In this document: in pieces, positions 1 to 12,544 of the stretch | Layout: every line of letters starts with the position of its first letter | Position numbering within the stretch: the first letter of the stretch is position 1 | Source of the DNA: Dryocosmus kuriphilus | Taxonomy: Eukaryota; Arthropoda; Insecta; Hymenoptera; Cynipidae | NCBI GenBank assembly: GCA_038277395.1 | Contig: CM076192.1 | Coordinates: forward strand, 50,701,119 to 50,765,118 | DNA length: 64,000 nucleotides | Reading direction: 5' to 3' | Notes under the pieces: generated by a model | The model's database searches: none | What the model was told of the DNA's origin: nothing | What the model saw: only the letters and a program-made list of their open reading frames with translations | Position numbers and translations under genes: made by a program

Positions 1-265
1 CTGTACATTGTAAGTGAAAATTAAGAATTTATTTACCTGACAAATCTTTTAATACATGCCCACAAAGTGAAAAAACGTCTAACGTTAATAAATTTTACGT
101 AGTGCCAATAAATTGGCTTTATATAACCTCAAATATATCAACTTGCGGTATGTAAAAAAATTAAAATTAGGCATTTTACCGTTTTTGGAGCGCTCCTATT
201 TCAATAAGTGTATCGCTATATTGCAAAATATCTAATCCTAATATATTTGTTAAGTAAAATGAAAA

Positions 266-1495
266 GATTGAATTTTGAGGGCACGATTACAATATCCGTG
301 GCGACAATGTTTTAATGAGGATTCCTATAGGATTTTTTGCGAGAAACACGAATCTGACAATTTTAAATCGATATCTCCAATATTTTTCGAGATATCGATT
401 TTTTTTTACTTTTTTTCTTAATTTACAAAATTTCTTAACGTTCACTCCAATAGGGTATTTTTCAAGAGAAAAACGAAACTGATAGGGGTACGACCTTACA
501 TTATTTTTGTGACCAGCCACAGGGGTGCCTTCCCACCTCCCATGAAGCGTTGGAAAAGGGGTAGGGGTACGACCTTACATTATATTTGTGATTAGTCACA
601 GCGGTGCCTTCCCGCCCCCCACGAGGCGTTGGAAAAGGGGTAGGGGTGCGAAATTAGATTATTTTTGTGACCAGTCACAAGGGTGCCTTCCCGCCCCCCA
701 TGAAGTGTTGGAAAAGGAGTAGGAGTGCGACCTTACATTATTTTTGTGATTAGTCACAGCAGTGCCTTCCCGCCCCCCACGAGGCGTTGGAAAAGGGGTA
801 GGGGTGCGAAATTACATTATTTTTGTGACCAGTCACAGGGGTGCCTTCCCGCCCCCCACGAGGCGTTGGAAAAGGGGTACGGGTACGAACTTACATTATT
901 TTTGTGACCAGTCACAGGGGTGCCTTCCCGACCCGTATGAGGCGCTGAAAAAGAGGTAGGGGTGCGACCTTGTATAATTTTTGTGACCAGTCACAGGGGT
1001 GCCTTCCCGCCCCCCACGAGGCGTTGGAAAAGGTATAGGGATGCGACTTTACATTATCTTTGTGACCAGCTACACGGGTATGAGGCATATGAAAAGGGGT
1101 AGGAATACGACCTTACTTTTGTGAGCAGTCACAGAGGTGCCTTCCCGTCCCACATGAGTCGTTGGACAGTGGTAGGGGTGAGTCTGCATTACTCGATTAT
1201 TTAATTTAACAAAAAAAAAAAGATATCTCGAAAAACATTTAAGATATCGATTAAAAAATTCAGATTTGTTTTTCTTGAAAAAAAACCCATCGAAATCCAT
1301 AGTGAGAAGTTACATAAATAAAAAAAAAAAGTAAACAATTTTAACATAAAAATATCGATATCTCGAAGCATATTCCAGATATCGTTTTAAAATTTTCAGA
1401 TTCGTGTTTCTCGCAAAAAATCATATAGGAATCCACATTAAAACTTTGTCGCCACGGATATCGCAATCTCCCCATTTTGAGGTTCGAGCCCTTCA
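266..1495. mobile_element. Foldback-like element enclosing a minisatellite
   Basis: A segment at about 279-500 reappears inverted at about 1210-1480. Both sides share ATATCCGTGGCGACAA, GATTCCTATA, a TTTTTTGCGAGAAACACGAA block and several copies of the palindromic word ATATCGAT near TTTCGAGATATCG. Between the arms lies a tandem array of 79-bp units. This arm-array-arm structure resembles foldback or long-TIR non-autonomous DNA elements. The outermost bases are uncertain and no target duplication was found. No coding capacity is visible. Confidence 0.6.
484..1130. repeat. 79-bp minisatellite, about 8 copies
   Basis: Units begin at about 491, 570, 649, 729, 808, 887, 966 and 1045, so the period is 79 bp, with a degraded last copy near 1110. 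Each unit holds TTTTTGTGACCAGTCACA, then GGTGCCTTCCCGCCCCCCA, then a GGCGTTGGAAAAGGGGTA block. TGTGACCAGTCACA is itself nearly palindromic. The open frames here (725-959) are by-products of a repeat that lacks stops and should not be called genes. Confidence 0.92.
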
Positions 1496-3055
1496 ATTTT
1501 GGGCAAATGTTGGAAAAGATCATATTTGATGTGTTATTCGTATTATTCTATCATGCGATTAAAGATTATTGCATAAAAACGGTAAATTCTTGAATATAAT
1601 TAAAATAATAAAAGCAAGTTCTTAAAAATTTATATTTATATTCATTATGTAATTTTAATTACAAAACATAATCTCAAAATTTCTGATCTCTTTCTTCTGA
1701 AAGAAACTTTATCAAGTGCAATACACAATATGTATGTTACGAAATAAAACATATTTTTAATTTTTTGATTAAAAATAAATATATTTGGTAACGTTGAAGT
1801 AATAACATACTTGTTACTGTACAACCCATGTCGTGCCGGACAGGACAGTCTTGTACCATTTTTCCCGTTCCTCATCATTGGACACACTTAAAAATATTTT
1901 TGCAGGATTTTTAACACTGGCATTTGTACATTTAGACACGAAACACCAGTCTTAGCATTTATTTATTCACATTTTTTAAGAAAAATTAGTATGAACCTCC
2001 AGTTTGTTTAGCAAAGGTCAATGACGTCATATCAAGTTGGCGGCATAGCGTGACAGAAATACAAGTTTTAAAAAGGGTATACATTTTCATTTCTGAAGCA
2101 AACATTCAAAAAATGTTTTTTTTTTAATTATACTAGTATTTTTAGTAATTTTGGAGGTAATAGTTTCATATTCAAAAATTAAAAAAAAATAACTGGATAA
2201 CCCTATTGAACTGGAAATCAGTGACATACTTCTAGCTACCTCAACTATAGTAAAACCCACTGAAAAATATGTGACTGCTGATATTCCATTAACTGATTTC
2301 CCAATTTCCATTGATTGATGTAGTCAAACTTAATTCAATTTTACTGATTTAAAATTAGGAAGTTAATTTGAATCAGTGAAAATTTAATTAGTTTGACTGG
2401 AAATTCAGTAATTTTGACTAAACAATCAGTCAAATTAACTGAAAATCAGTTCAAAATGATTTACTAAATAACATCGGAGAAGGTTTTCACATAATTCAAA
2501 TTGAAAGAGTCATGAAATTATTCCATTTTGACCGCTCTTAATTCAGAATTGTTAAAGTAAATATTTGCAATGTAAAACAATTACATTTTGAGCAACTGAT
2601 TTTAAATTATTAATTTCTTAAAACCGTCAACTCTCTAACTTTGAATCAGTAAAAATAAGTGCATTAGTCACAATCAAATCGTCAAGTTTTGAAAGTTGTA
2701 TCTTAACATTATTTAATTCCGATGTTTCTAACTTAAAACTGCACAACTAATAAATCTTTCATTTTGTAATATAATAAAATTTGAAACGATTAAAATGAAA
2801 AATTGACAAATATTTCATAGTTTGAAAAAATTTGATTTAGAATGTTTTTATTTTTATATTTATTGCTGCTTCTAGTTTGAAACACAATTGTAGAATCTTA
2901 AAGGCTGTAATTAAAAATTGTTTAATTAAAAGAAGCGTTTAATTTCAAATTATTCGGTTTTGATCCTAATTAAAAATATTTCACCTATTAATATTTTCAG
3001 TTTGAGGTTGTATAAAACGATTTCAATTTGAATCCAAACAGTTTTTGTGTTTAAA
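1496..3055. other. AT-rich non-coding stretch
   Basis: No convincing gene is visible. The right half (about 2190-2690) is rich in ATCAGTGAAA/TTCACTGAT words shared with the TA-flanked element family described elsewhere. The word ACTCTCTAACTTTGAATCAG near 2631 resembles an end of that family. The rest is low-complexity AT-rich sequence. Confidence 0.5.
2190..2690. repeat. Cluster of ATCAGTG/CACTGAT words (TA-element family relic)
   Basis: Short words of the type AATCAGTGAAA, ACTGATTTAAA and CAGTCAAATTAACTGA recur many times in both orientations. Similar clusters occur at 12545-13050, 16140-16252, 22259-22760, 37158-37320, 41310-41482 and 49780-50495. Where ends are preserved they read ACTCTMTAAATTTGAATCAG next to TA. 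This copy is too degraded to set borders. Confidence 0.5.
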
Positions 3056-4476
3056 AAATCTGCCCGCTTCGCGGGCACATGCTCATCGCGCGAAGTATGA
3101 GCGCGCCTCGGGGCGCGCGACCTGATGGTCGTCGCGCTTCGCGCTCCAATATTTTTGAACCTCGCGCTTCGCGCTCGAGTGTTTTTGGTCCTCGCACTTC
3201 GTGCTCCCTTTTCGTTACTCATGGATCTGAAGTTTTCAAAACACCTGCTTTTAATAAAATTATTAAATTTGAATTTTATTAAAATTTATAAAGAAAGCTA
3301 GTGGTCGTCGCGCTTCGCGCTCCGATATATTTAAACCTCGCGCTTTGCGATCGAGTGTTTTTGGTCCTCGCACTTTTCAGAACACTTTTCGCAAGTTTTC
3401 AAAACACTTGCTTTTAATGGTATTATTAAATTTGAATTTTATTAAAAATTACAAAAGAAATTATTTTACTTAAGGCTCTATCGCCCTTAAAGAATACATT
3501 CTCATCACGACACTCGCGCTTCGCGCTCGACAATTAATTTTTTTTAAAAAATACATTGTAGATTAGTAAAGTTTTTTTGTGATTTTCCAAATTTTCACAA
3601 TGCAGGTTTTCTATTCCTAAAAGTAAAACAATGAGTATTATAAATAAAATTTGTAGGTTTTTCCAAGGTACAAAAAATTCTGCTCGTTCATATTTTCTCA
3701 TATCTTGCATAATTTTGCTGCAAAGTGGATATCTTTATATTTAATAACATATTTCACGAATAACTCAAAAACTATGCGACTTTACAAAAAATTATAGGAA
3801 GAAATTTTGTAGATCTTTTTGGAGGTGAGCAAATTTGTTTATTATCATTTCTTTCGTATCTTGCACAGTTTGGCGGGAAATTTGAATTTTCTATTTTTAA
3901 TAGCGTTTTCTCGATTAAAAGCAAAACTGTGCATTTGACCAAAAAACGGTTAAAACAAAATTTTTAGATATTTTTGAGTTGAACAACTTTATTTATTATT
4001 TTTTTTTGTATCTTGAATCTTTTGGCGGGAAACCACAGTTTTTTATTTTCAACAAAGTTTTCTCGATTAAAACAAAAACCGTCCATTTTATCAAAAAGCG
4101 GTTAAAACAAAATGCGTAGATTTTTTTGAGACGAACAATTTTGGTTATACGTGTATTTTGTGTATCTCGCAGAGTTTAGTCGGAAAATCGATTTCTTGAT
4201 TTTGTAAAAACCGTTTTTGATGGATAAAACCAGTATCGCTGGGTCAAAAACCGCTGGTTAACGAATTCGTCCTTTCTTTTTACGCCTTAAAGAAGTGTGC
4301 CAAAGCGTAATCGAATTCGATAAGTCCTTCGAAAATTATCGCGTCCACAGACGACGACAACGACAACGACAACGACAACGAAAGTTAGACAGACACCGTC
4401 GTAAAAACATTTTTTTCTGATTCAGGGAGTCTCAAAACGTGGATATTTGATGAAAAGGGGGGGGGGGGGGGGGGGT
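3056..4476 (+). mobile_element. R1 dispersed family, copy A
   Basis: The left end carries the hairpin TGCCCGCTTCGCGGGCA and several CGCGCTTCGCGCTCG words. Then come TACTTAAGGCTCTATCGCCC, a body of imperfect repeats of roughly 120-150 bp (GTAGATCTTTTTGAG, TTGAACAACTTTG, AGTTTGGCGGGAAA), a GACAACGAC microsatellite at 4350-4380, and AGACAGACACCGTCGT. A segment of about 190 bp near the left end is duplicated (about 3130 and 3305). The usual right end is missing and is replaced by a run of 19 G at 4457-4475. There is no coding potential, so a non-autonomous DNA transposon is inferred. Confidence 0.65.
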
Positions 4477-7280
4477 CAAATTTTTAAATTCTAAATGCTT
4501 TCAATTAGATATTACTAAATTTTCGACGCTTTTAATTGAAAATTGTTCAATTTTTAACATTTTAACTTGAAATTATTCGACCTGAAACATTTTCAACTTT
4601 CAATTTTATATGAATAAATTACAGAATTAAATCACAGATTTAATGCAAATTTGTTTGGCTTTAAACGCTATTGATTTGAAAAATATTTCTGTACATTATA
4701 AATTTAAAAAACTTAATTGCTTAATTTTTTAACTTTTGATAAAGTGAATAATTCTAAGGCTGAAATCTGAAAATTTCTTGAAAGTTTTATAAAGTAACTT
4801 ACAGCTGATACCACTATAGAAATAATGTTTCCGGTAAAAAAAAAATATAAAAAATGGAATTTCAAAGCTCACTGTTAATCAGAATACATTGAGAAATGTA
4901 TTTGGTTGCTATACTTATAATCAACGATAATTTTTGGCTGTCCAAAAACTAGTTATTTCAGCAAAAGTTTTGTTGACTCAACAAAAATTTTCGTGGAACT
5001 AACCAGAAATTTTTCTTGACAACGAAAAAGGTTTATTGACTGTATAGCAACCAAACCTTTTTGTTGTCGCAATCAACAAGAACAATTTTTAAAAAACGGT
5101 CTTACGCAGATTCAGTAAAATACAGCTGTTTTATTTATCTTCAAAGACTACATTTCTAAAATTATTCTAAAATTAAACGACTTTTACAAGCTGTTATTTG
5201 AATACAAAAATGATTTTCTGTGCTAACGTCTAACTAATTACAGAATTAGAAAAGACGGAATTTTAGAAGAAATTATAAAGATATTCAATCTAAAGAAATA
5301 CTGTTTACAAAAGCAGACATTGCGGGATTTTATACCGTAGTTCAATCTATAAAAAAATGTTATATGAATTGCAAGGGTGCAGATATTTTTTTATAGATAA
5401 GGTGTAAATGACACTCTCGTTAACTATCTTTTTTTTTTTTTAAATTGAATCACAGTGTAAAATCCCTCATTAAACAGACATTTGAAGAAACTTTACTCTT
5501 CAGAACACATGTTTTTATTATTTGAGATAATTTCTTTGTCTTTGTAGATAAGAATATCTTGTTTTATAGGAAATGCGATTAAATATTAAATGTATTTGGA
5601 ATAAAATATCTTCTATAAGTATAAGAAAGCAACTGTCCGGAGCAATCAATTTTACCGAACAAAGTTCAAGTACTTTTATCTTATCGCTTCTATTTTTTCA
5701 GCTTACATTTTTATTTATTCCAACTTTGATATAAAAAGGAAGCCGAGAGGCAGTTATAAATTTTGTAAAATAATCGTTCTTTATACTGCTTTGAATTTGG
5801 TTTATAATTAAAAAAATACCGAGAATTTAATTAAATTACGAAAGATAGTTATACTTTGTGATCGATTGAACTTTAATCTGAAAAAATAAAATCTCTTCAG
5901 TGCGATAATTTTATAATTGATCAGAAAGATCTGATTTTCATTGATCTGATTTCAGTATTAAATTTTTCAGATACTTATTTTCGTGTATACCATTCACATC
6001 ATTAGCGCAAAAATAACTATTATCACATCCATTATCGCGATCGCTTCGAGTCGTTTCTACAATTCACAGCATTGCACCTTAAATGTATGCCTGTACTAAA
6101 AAGTAAAATATAGGTACATAAAAGATTAAAAGCTTCTGGGAATATATGCACTACACAAAGCTGACTTTCAAATATTCAACCTCGCACCCGTGAGGTGAAG
6201 ACCTTTACGTTACTCGCCTACTTTGCATTTGAATGACCAATAGTATTGATTTTTTAAATAAAACACATTTTTTCCTTATCCCGCCGGTAACCAATTTGTA
6301 AAAATATCAACTTACGTGACGTGAAAATTCGTTCAGCTTAATTTTCTAACTACTGTTTCTCTTAAGGAAGCGATTGAAAAACGCAATGTTTCAATTTCAA
6401 AATATTCCGTTTCTGCACAATGAGAAAATGAATAATTGGAAATTTAACAATTTGCAATTCGATATCTTCAAAACTGAATAACTTTAAATTGAAAGATTCA
6501 AAATCGTTTGTTATCGAATTCTGAATATTTGAAATTGCAATTATTCAACTTTTGAAGCGCTTTCAATTTTAAATTGTTCAACCACTAAAAGCTCCTAATT
6601 TGAAATAAAATCCCCATTACGCGTTATTATACATTATTAAACATTATTGCACATTATTACGCAAGTATTACGTGGCTATTACGGCGCTATTGAAGAAATC
6701 GAAGCATTAGAGTTCACTAAAACACTGGAATCAGGAGGAAACACTGTCGTAATTTTATCATTTATAATTATAGTTAAGTAATATTTTTTATTCTAGCATC
6801 AGTTGAAGTCAAATTTAAACCACAAGTAAACTCAAATAATTTCTACCACAAACATTCATCTCACCGATTTTTGTTTTAAACTTACACAACTTTTTATACC
6901 TGCATGTAAAAAGAAAAACACATCTCAGATACATTGCTCGAAGGCTTATTAAATTTTCAATTTTTTTCGATTTTTAATATTTTCTGTAAAGAACAATAGG
7001 AGGTTTTCTAATAAGTTGTATCGTTTGGCTTACGGGTTTTTAAAAATAAATTGAAACATTATACATTTTTATGTAAAACTGACCGAAGAATGCGAATTTC
7101 GTAGTTCCAATTACTTTTAATAAAGTCTTCAAGACTATTTTTTACGTTTTATTCATCTTTTTTTTTTTAATTTTAAAATAGAATTTCTCAAAATTGCCCG
7201 ATTCGATTTCTTCCGTGTGTTTTTTGCTAATACATATTTTAAAGAATCCTTTTTCAATACAAAAAAAATGAAAAACAATG
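4477..7280. other. AT-rich non-coding stretch
   Basis: No gene is recognised. The sequence contains degenerate words such as TTCAATTTTGAAATTATTCAA (4485-4620 and 6370-6600) that recur at 26.7-28 kb, suggesting very old repeat DNA. A block at 6609-6690 repeats ATTATTACG-type words and has a counterpart at 10561-10660. Confidence 0.5.
6609..6690. repeat. ATTACG/ACATTATT short repeat block
   Basis: Words ATTACGCG, ACATTATTA and TATTACG recur at spacings of 8 to 14 bp. The block at 10561-10660 is similar in the same orientation. The two lie on either side of the 7290-9669 foldback element. Confidence 0.55.
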
Positions 7281-7832
7281 GGCGTTTGCAGGTCTGTTAA
7301 GTTGGCAGAACCACTTTATCAAATCGAAGTTTTAAACCTGTCAAAATTTAATGCTTATTTAGAACTAACTTTGTATTACATTTACAAATTTTGTACTTAT
7401 TTAGGACTAATATTGTACCACATTCACAAATCTTATACTTTTTAATTAAAAAAAAAAAAGCATGGCATCGCTTACTTAACGTTAAGCTGGCTTGACCACA
7501 TCGAGAAATAGATGAACAAATAATGCTATCACATTTATCAATGCGTAATTAATTAGTACTCAACTAGTGCTCTCAAACTGACCTATTCCCAAATTAAGTG
7601 CCTTTATATTAAAAAAAAAAAAAATGACCAGTACCGCTGACTTAACGTTAAGATGACCACATCGAGAAATAGATGAACAAATAATGCCATCACATTTATC
7701 AATGAGTAATTAATTAGTAATCAATTAGTACTCTCAAACTACCCTATTCCGAAATTAATTGCCTTTACATTTTTTTTAAATGACCAGTACCGCTGACTTA
7801 ACGTTAAGCAGGCATGAACACATCGAGAAATA

Positions 7833-8999
7833 CGAGTTGTGTCCGAAAACTATCCGACCTGCATTCATATCTTCGCGACAGAGTGCTCCAGCGGCCTCTG
7901 CGGGGTATGAGCGTAACCAGTAGTCCCTCACGAACTCCCCGAATGCCGTAGTTACCGGCCGGACGCCCTGGGTCGCGTGCAGCGTGCGTTTATGTCGAAG
8001 GTGCTTTTTCCGTTCGTCACATCTGTGCACTGTTGAAAATGACAGAAAGAAGAGATCAACGAATTTACATCAAGTTTTGTTTTGATCTGACAACAACACC
8101 GGAAAACATCGAGCATGTGCGACTTGCGATTGAAGGTGATCGTCGATTCGTTCGTGAAGTAGAAAATGATCTCGGAATACCGAAAAGTACTGTTTGGGAA
8201 ATTTTGAACAAGATTTTGGGAATGACTCGCGTGTGTGCGAAATTCATTCCGAAATTGCTCACGACCGAGCAGAAAGACCTTCGCTCTGAAATCGCTCGAC
8301 AACTTGGAAATGGTCATTGATGACGAAAGTGTTCTTAAGAAGGTTATTACTGATGAATCATGGGTGTATGGTTACGATCCTGAAACTAGACAACAATATT
8401 CACAGTGGAAGCGTCCAGACGAGCCACGGTCGACAAAAGCACGTCAAAGTCGGAGCCATGTTAAGTCAATGCTGATTTTTTTTTTCGATTTCGAGGGTGT
8501 TCTGTACTACGAATTTGCTCCAAGAGCTCAGACGATCAACAAAAAATATTACGTTGAAGTTCTGGAAAGATTGCGTGATGCCGTGAGAAGAAAATGACCG
8601 CGTTTCTGGTCAAGCGGTGACTGGCTTCTTCACCACGATAACGCGCCAGCACATTCATCGAACCTTGTGCAGCAATTTCTGTCGAAACACAAGATTTCAC
8701 AGCTTCGCCAGCCTCCGTACAGTCCCGACATAGCTCCCTGTGACTTTTGGTTGTTCCCAATGGCGCTCAAAGGAAAATGGTTCGACGACATCGAGACGAT
8801 TCAGAGTAATGCGACGCGCGAGCTGAAGGCCATTCCAAAATCTGCGTTCAAGGACTGCTTTAAGATGTGGAAGCACCGCTGGGAGCGTGTGGTTCAATCA
8901 AATGGGGACTACTTCGAAGGATGCCACGGCCCGGATGACGAAAAATAGCATCAACGCGGAGATATCAGCGCAGGTCGGATAGTTTTCGGACACACCTCG
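7833..8999 (+). mobile_element. mariner element inserted in the foldback element
   Basis: The inverted termini of about 30 bp read CGAGTTGTGTCCGAAAACTA on the left and CGAGGTGTGTCCGAAAACTA, complemented, on the right, with one difference in the whole stretch. TA flanks both sides (7831-7832 and 9000-9001). The empty site is visible in sister units of the host repeat, where GAGAAATAGATGAAC is uninterrupted. At 1,167 bp it is a little shorter than typical mariners of about 1.3 kb, consistent with an internal deletion in the transposase. Confidence 0.92.
8039..8948 (+). pseudogene. mariner transposase, broken (DD34D)
   Basis: The N-terminal part starts at an ATG at 8039 and keeps the second helix-turn-helix region and a GMTRVCAKFIPKLLT block. 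About 50 residues normally found after KFCF are absent. A frame change near 8300 leads into the catalytic part: ITDESWVYGYDPETRQ (first Asp), then LLHHDNAPAHSS at about 8625-8660 (second Asp), then YSPDIAPCDFWLFP. Counting between the last two catalytic Asp residues gives 34, the mariner DD34D signature. A TGA at 8595-8597 interrupts this frame. With a deletion, a frameshift and a stop, the copy cannot make active enzyme. Confidence 0.92.
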
Positions 9000-9730
9000 T
9001 ATATGAACAAATAATGCTATCACATTTATCAATGGGTGATTAATTAGTACTCAATTAGTACTCTCAAACTACCCCATTCCGAAATTAATTGCCTTTAAAT
9101 TGAGCCTACTAATTGATTACTAATTAATCACGCATTGATAAATGTGACAGCATTATTTGTTCATCTATTTCTGGATATGGTTAAGTCAGCTTAACGTTAA
9201 GTCAACGATACTGGTAATTTAAAAAAAAATTAAAGGCAATTAATTTCGGAATAGGGTAGTTTGAGAACACTAGTTGAGTACTAATTAATCACGTATTGAT
9301 AAATGTGATAGCATTAATTGTTCATCTATTTCTGGATGTGGTCACGCCAGCTTAACGTTAAGTCAGCGGTACTGGTCATTTTTTTTTTAAATTTAAGGGA
9401 AATTAATTTCGGAATAGGGTAGTTTGAGAGTATCTAATTGAGTCCTAATTAATCACGTATTGATAAATGTAATAGCATTATTTGTTCATCTATTTCTCGA
9501 TGTGGTCAAGCCAGCTTAACGTTAAGTCAGCGGTGCCATTCTTTTTTTGAAAAAATCAGAAGGTATAAAATTTGTGAATGTGGTGCAAAATTAGTCCTAA
9601 ATAAGTACTAGATTTTGACAGGTTTAAAACTTCCATTTGACAAAGTGATTCTGCCAACTCAACAGACCTGGCGTTTGCGTAATTTAGGAAATTAATTTTT
9701 TTAAACTTTGTTGTTAATTTTTCAGGAAAA

Positions 9731-9734
<4 letters not shown>

Positions 9735-9787
<53 letters not shown>
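9735..9787. repeat. (AT)n microsatellite
   Basis: An uninterrupted AT dinucleotide tract of about 50 bp lies just outside the foldback element. Confidence 0.95.
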
Positions 9788-9792
<5 letters not shown>

Positions 9793-10560
9793 ATTAGTGC
9801 TAAAATGAAGTAGAAAAGTACCAAATAATACCTACACAATTAGTCCAATTAAAAGACAAAAGTTCTACTTTAATGTAATTTTTGTTGTAATTTATTGTAT
9901 TTATTTACATTTTCATATGAAAATGGCTGTAGTTTTTTATGCGTATTTGTAAAAAAATTGCCACCAGAGATTGAAAGAAAAATGTTAAATTTGATATTTT
10001 TAAATTAATTTTCGTGAAGTTTTGATAACAAACAAAAATTGCTCAGTTAGAGTTTTAAGGGCCGAAAATGGCGAATTATGTTTTTCATGGAGTCCGTTAG
10101 TAAGTAAAATTGAAGTACTCACTGATTTTAAAAAATATGAACAAATTTTTTTAAAAACTTTTTTCACTCTTTTTTTGATTTTTCTCGAAAATAGTTGTTT
10201 CAGATTGAAACAACAACAGTAAGAAAAATTAATACAACAAAAAAGATGTATTTCATAGAGAACTGCAACTTTATTAAACACTTTTTCAATAAAACCAATA
10301 ATTTAGAGAAAATCAAGAAAATCGTGGTTTTCTCGGGGTTTACAGGTAATTCGGACGTATTTTGTACTTTCTTGTACTTTTCTACTTCCTTTTACATTTA
10401 TTCATTTTGAATAACCGTTTTCTCGTTAAAATAAATATTAATCCTCAATTACAAAATAATTTTAAAAAAAATCCAAACTCTGATTTAAACTTGGAACATA
10501 TTATCAAATTCTAATATTATTTAAATTTTCGCAACTATTTTTAAGATGAATCAGAATGAT

Positions 10561-10660
10561 GGAGATCAACTCGAAGATATTACGCATTATTACACATTAT
10601 TACGCGTTATTACGTCGTTATTACGAATGAAGTGTAGGATGTAATACGCGAGTGAATACC
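10561..10660. repeat. ATTACG short repeat block, second copy
   Basis: Repeated words ATTACGCATTATTACACATT and ATTACGCGTTATTACGTCG, matching the style of the block at 6609-6690 in the same orientation. Confidence 0.55.
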
Positions 10661-12544
10661 CCCTCGAATATAGCACTATATAGTTAATTTTATAGGCCGA
10701 CGGACATTATATTGAGATTAGAGTGGACAATTTTGATTGAACTTCTGCAGAAAAGTAATAAATTACTGAATCTCTGTTTGTGCAGCACTGACTGCATGTG
10801 ATGAAAATATCTGACTTGATTATAAAATTATCGCCCTGTGGTGTATATGTAGGAAGTCAGTGAACGCCCACATGGTTTTTGCTATTCTGTTGTAGCAGTG
10901 ACCCAGGATGAAGCAATATACATAAAAAATTCTTCTTCCAATTTGACGAAAATATCTTTCAAAAAATCGTTTAAAAAATGTTGAATATGTAAAAATCCAG
11001 GTTAAATTTGTACGCATTCATAAACTTCAGAGAAATTCAGTAATGTTAATTAATTACTATAATAGCAAAAAGAAATATTTTTTCAAATTAAATGCATTGA
11101 ATGAGACGAAGATCAGTTGTTGCTGAATTTAACTTGCTACATAACAAAATACGCAAATTCAAGATTTCAGAAAAATTTTCCTTGTTTGAAGATTTGAAGT
11201 GTTTCCGATGCTATTTATAAAAGAATCGATAATTCGGGAATCACTACGTGAATACGTAATTGACGAATGTATTGTGAATCTTATCAAAATCCACCATCTT
11301 ACTGCACGCAAATCTAATTATGATAAAAACTTTGCAAAATCGAATTCAATTTCAGATATTTGACTTACATCTTTCTTAAAATAAGCATGATGCCATCAAT
11401 GGAAATTCACTGAGACATCGGTAACTATTCACTAAAATTCCATTATCAAAATAGTATCAAAACGTTCAATAATAGAAAAACAGTTGACAACTATATAACT
11501 ACTAATACATTAAAAATGATTTCAATTTTTCCTACGTTAATGTCAATTGTTTTTCCACTGTTCAACATCATTGTTGATCATCCACTTTTGAATACAAATT
11601 TACACCTTGGGTTTTAGTGTGAGCATTTCACTGATCCCCACTAAAATTCCACAATAATAATATAAAAATAAAAAATAAATACATTTTAAAAAATAATCCT
11701 TAATTTATAATAACTTATTATAATGACAACAAAGTTCATACAAAATCAAAAGAGAAATAAAAAAATATCTTTATGTAACGCAAGCATGATTTACGCGTTT
11801 CTTGGTTCAGCCGCTAAAGTAGCCCTTTGTGGTACAGCGGTAGAAGCAGGATAAATAAAGTGGACTCACTCATGCGCAGTCGCTTTCGCCTCGTTTGGTA
11901 ATTTCAAAAAATTTTGAAATGCTTGGAAACTTTTTAAACTTTTCAAAATTTTCTTGAAATTTTTAGAGACTGGAAATTTTCGGTAATTTATGGAAATTTA
12001 TCCGTTACTTATGGTTACTTTCCTCTCGACTCCCCAAAGTACCGTTACGTTTTAAAAAAGGTCCAGTCTAGAATTCTATGGCAATAAGACATTTACGACA
12101 AGATAAAAAAAATGTAAGCAGGTATTTGCTGGACAGCTGGAGGTAGTTTTTTGTTTGTTAATGAAAAAATGTATCGGAAGTTCTTTTAATTGTTTAAAGA
12201 CCCTGAATGCAAGAATAGAATAATTATATGTACCTACAGCTGTAATAAACGGAAGAATAACCGGAATAAATGAATGTCTAGCTTTGTTAATTACGCTCTG
12301 AAAGAAACTAATTATACAAAAACGATGGATCTGTCATTTCCATTCCAGAAAGAGAGGAAATATAAATTTCATTCAGGTGTTTATTAGATCGTTAAATGTG
12401 GATTCGTCACAAAGTATAACGATTTTGATTATATCATCAGTAAAAAATATTCAAATATCGTAAAACATCCAACAAAAACATATTTTATAATTATATATTT
12501 AAAAAAATATTTTTTTGTAGTGTCAAAAAGCTATCAAGTTGTTG

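Larger units (their letters stand above)
7290..9669. mobile_element. Foldback element with 9-bp target duplication and nested mariner
   Basis: The termini are inverted copies: AGGTCTGTTAAGTTGGCAGA on the left, and the complement AGGTCTGTTGAGTTGGCAGA reading in from 9669. They are flanked by the perfect 9-bp direct repeat GGCGTTTGC (7281-7289 and 9670-9678). Inside each terminus are tandem units of about 160 bp (TTAACGTTAAGCTGGCTTGA, AGATGAACAAATAATGC, CTATTCCGAAATTAATTGCC), three per arm, with the arms inverted around about 9105. A mariner sits in the third left unit. A 9-bp duplication fits Mutator-like or FB-type elements. There is no transposase of its own, so it was presumably mobilised in trans. 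Confidence 0.85.

Noticed and set aside
484..1130. CRISPR array
   Set aside because: Units are contiguous 79-bp repeats without unique spacers, in an animal-type sequence; it is a minisatellite.
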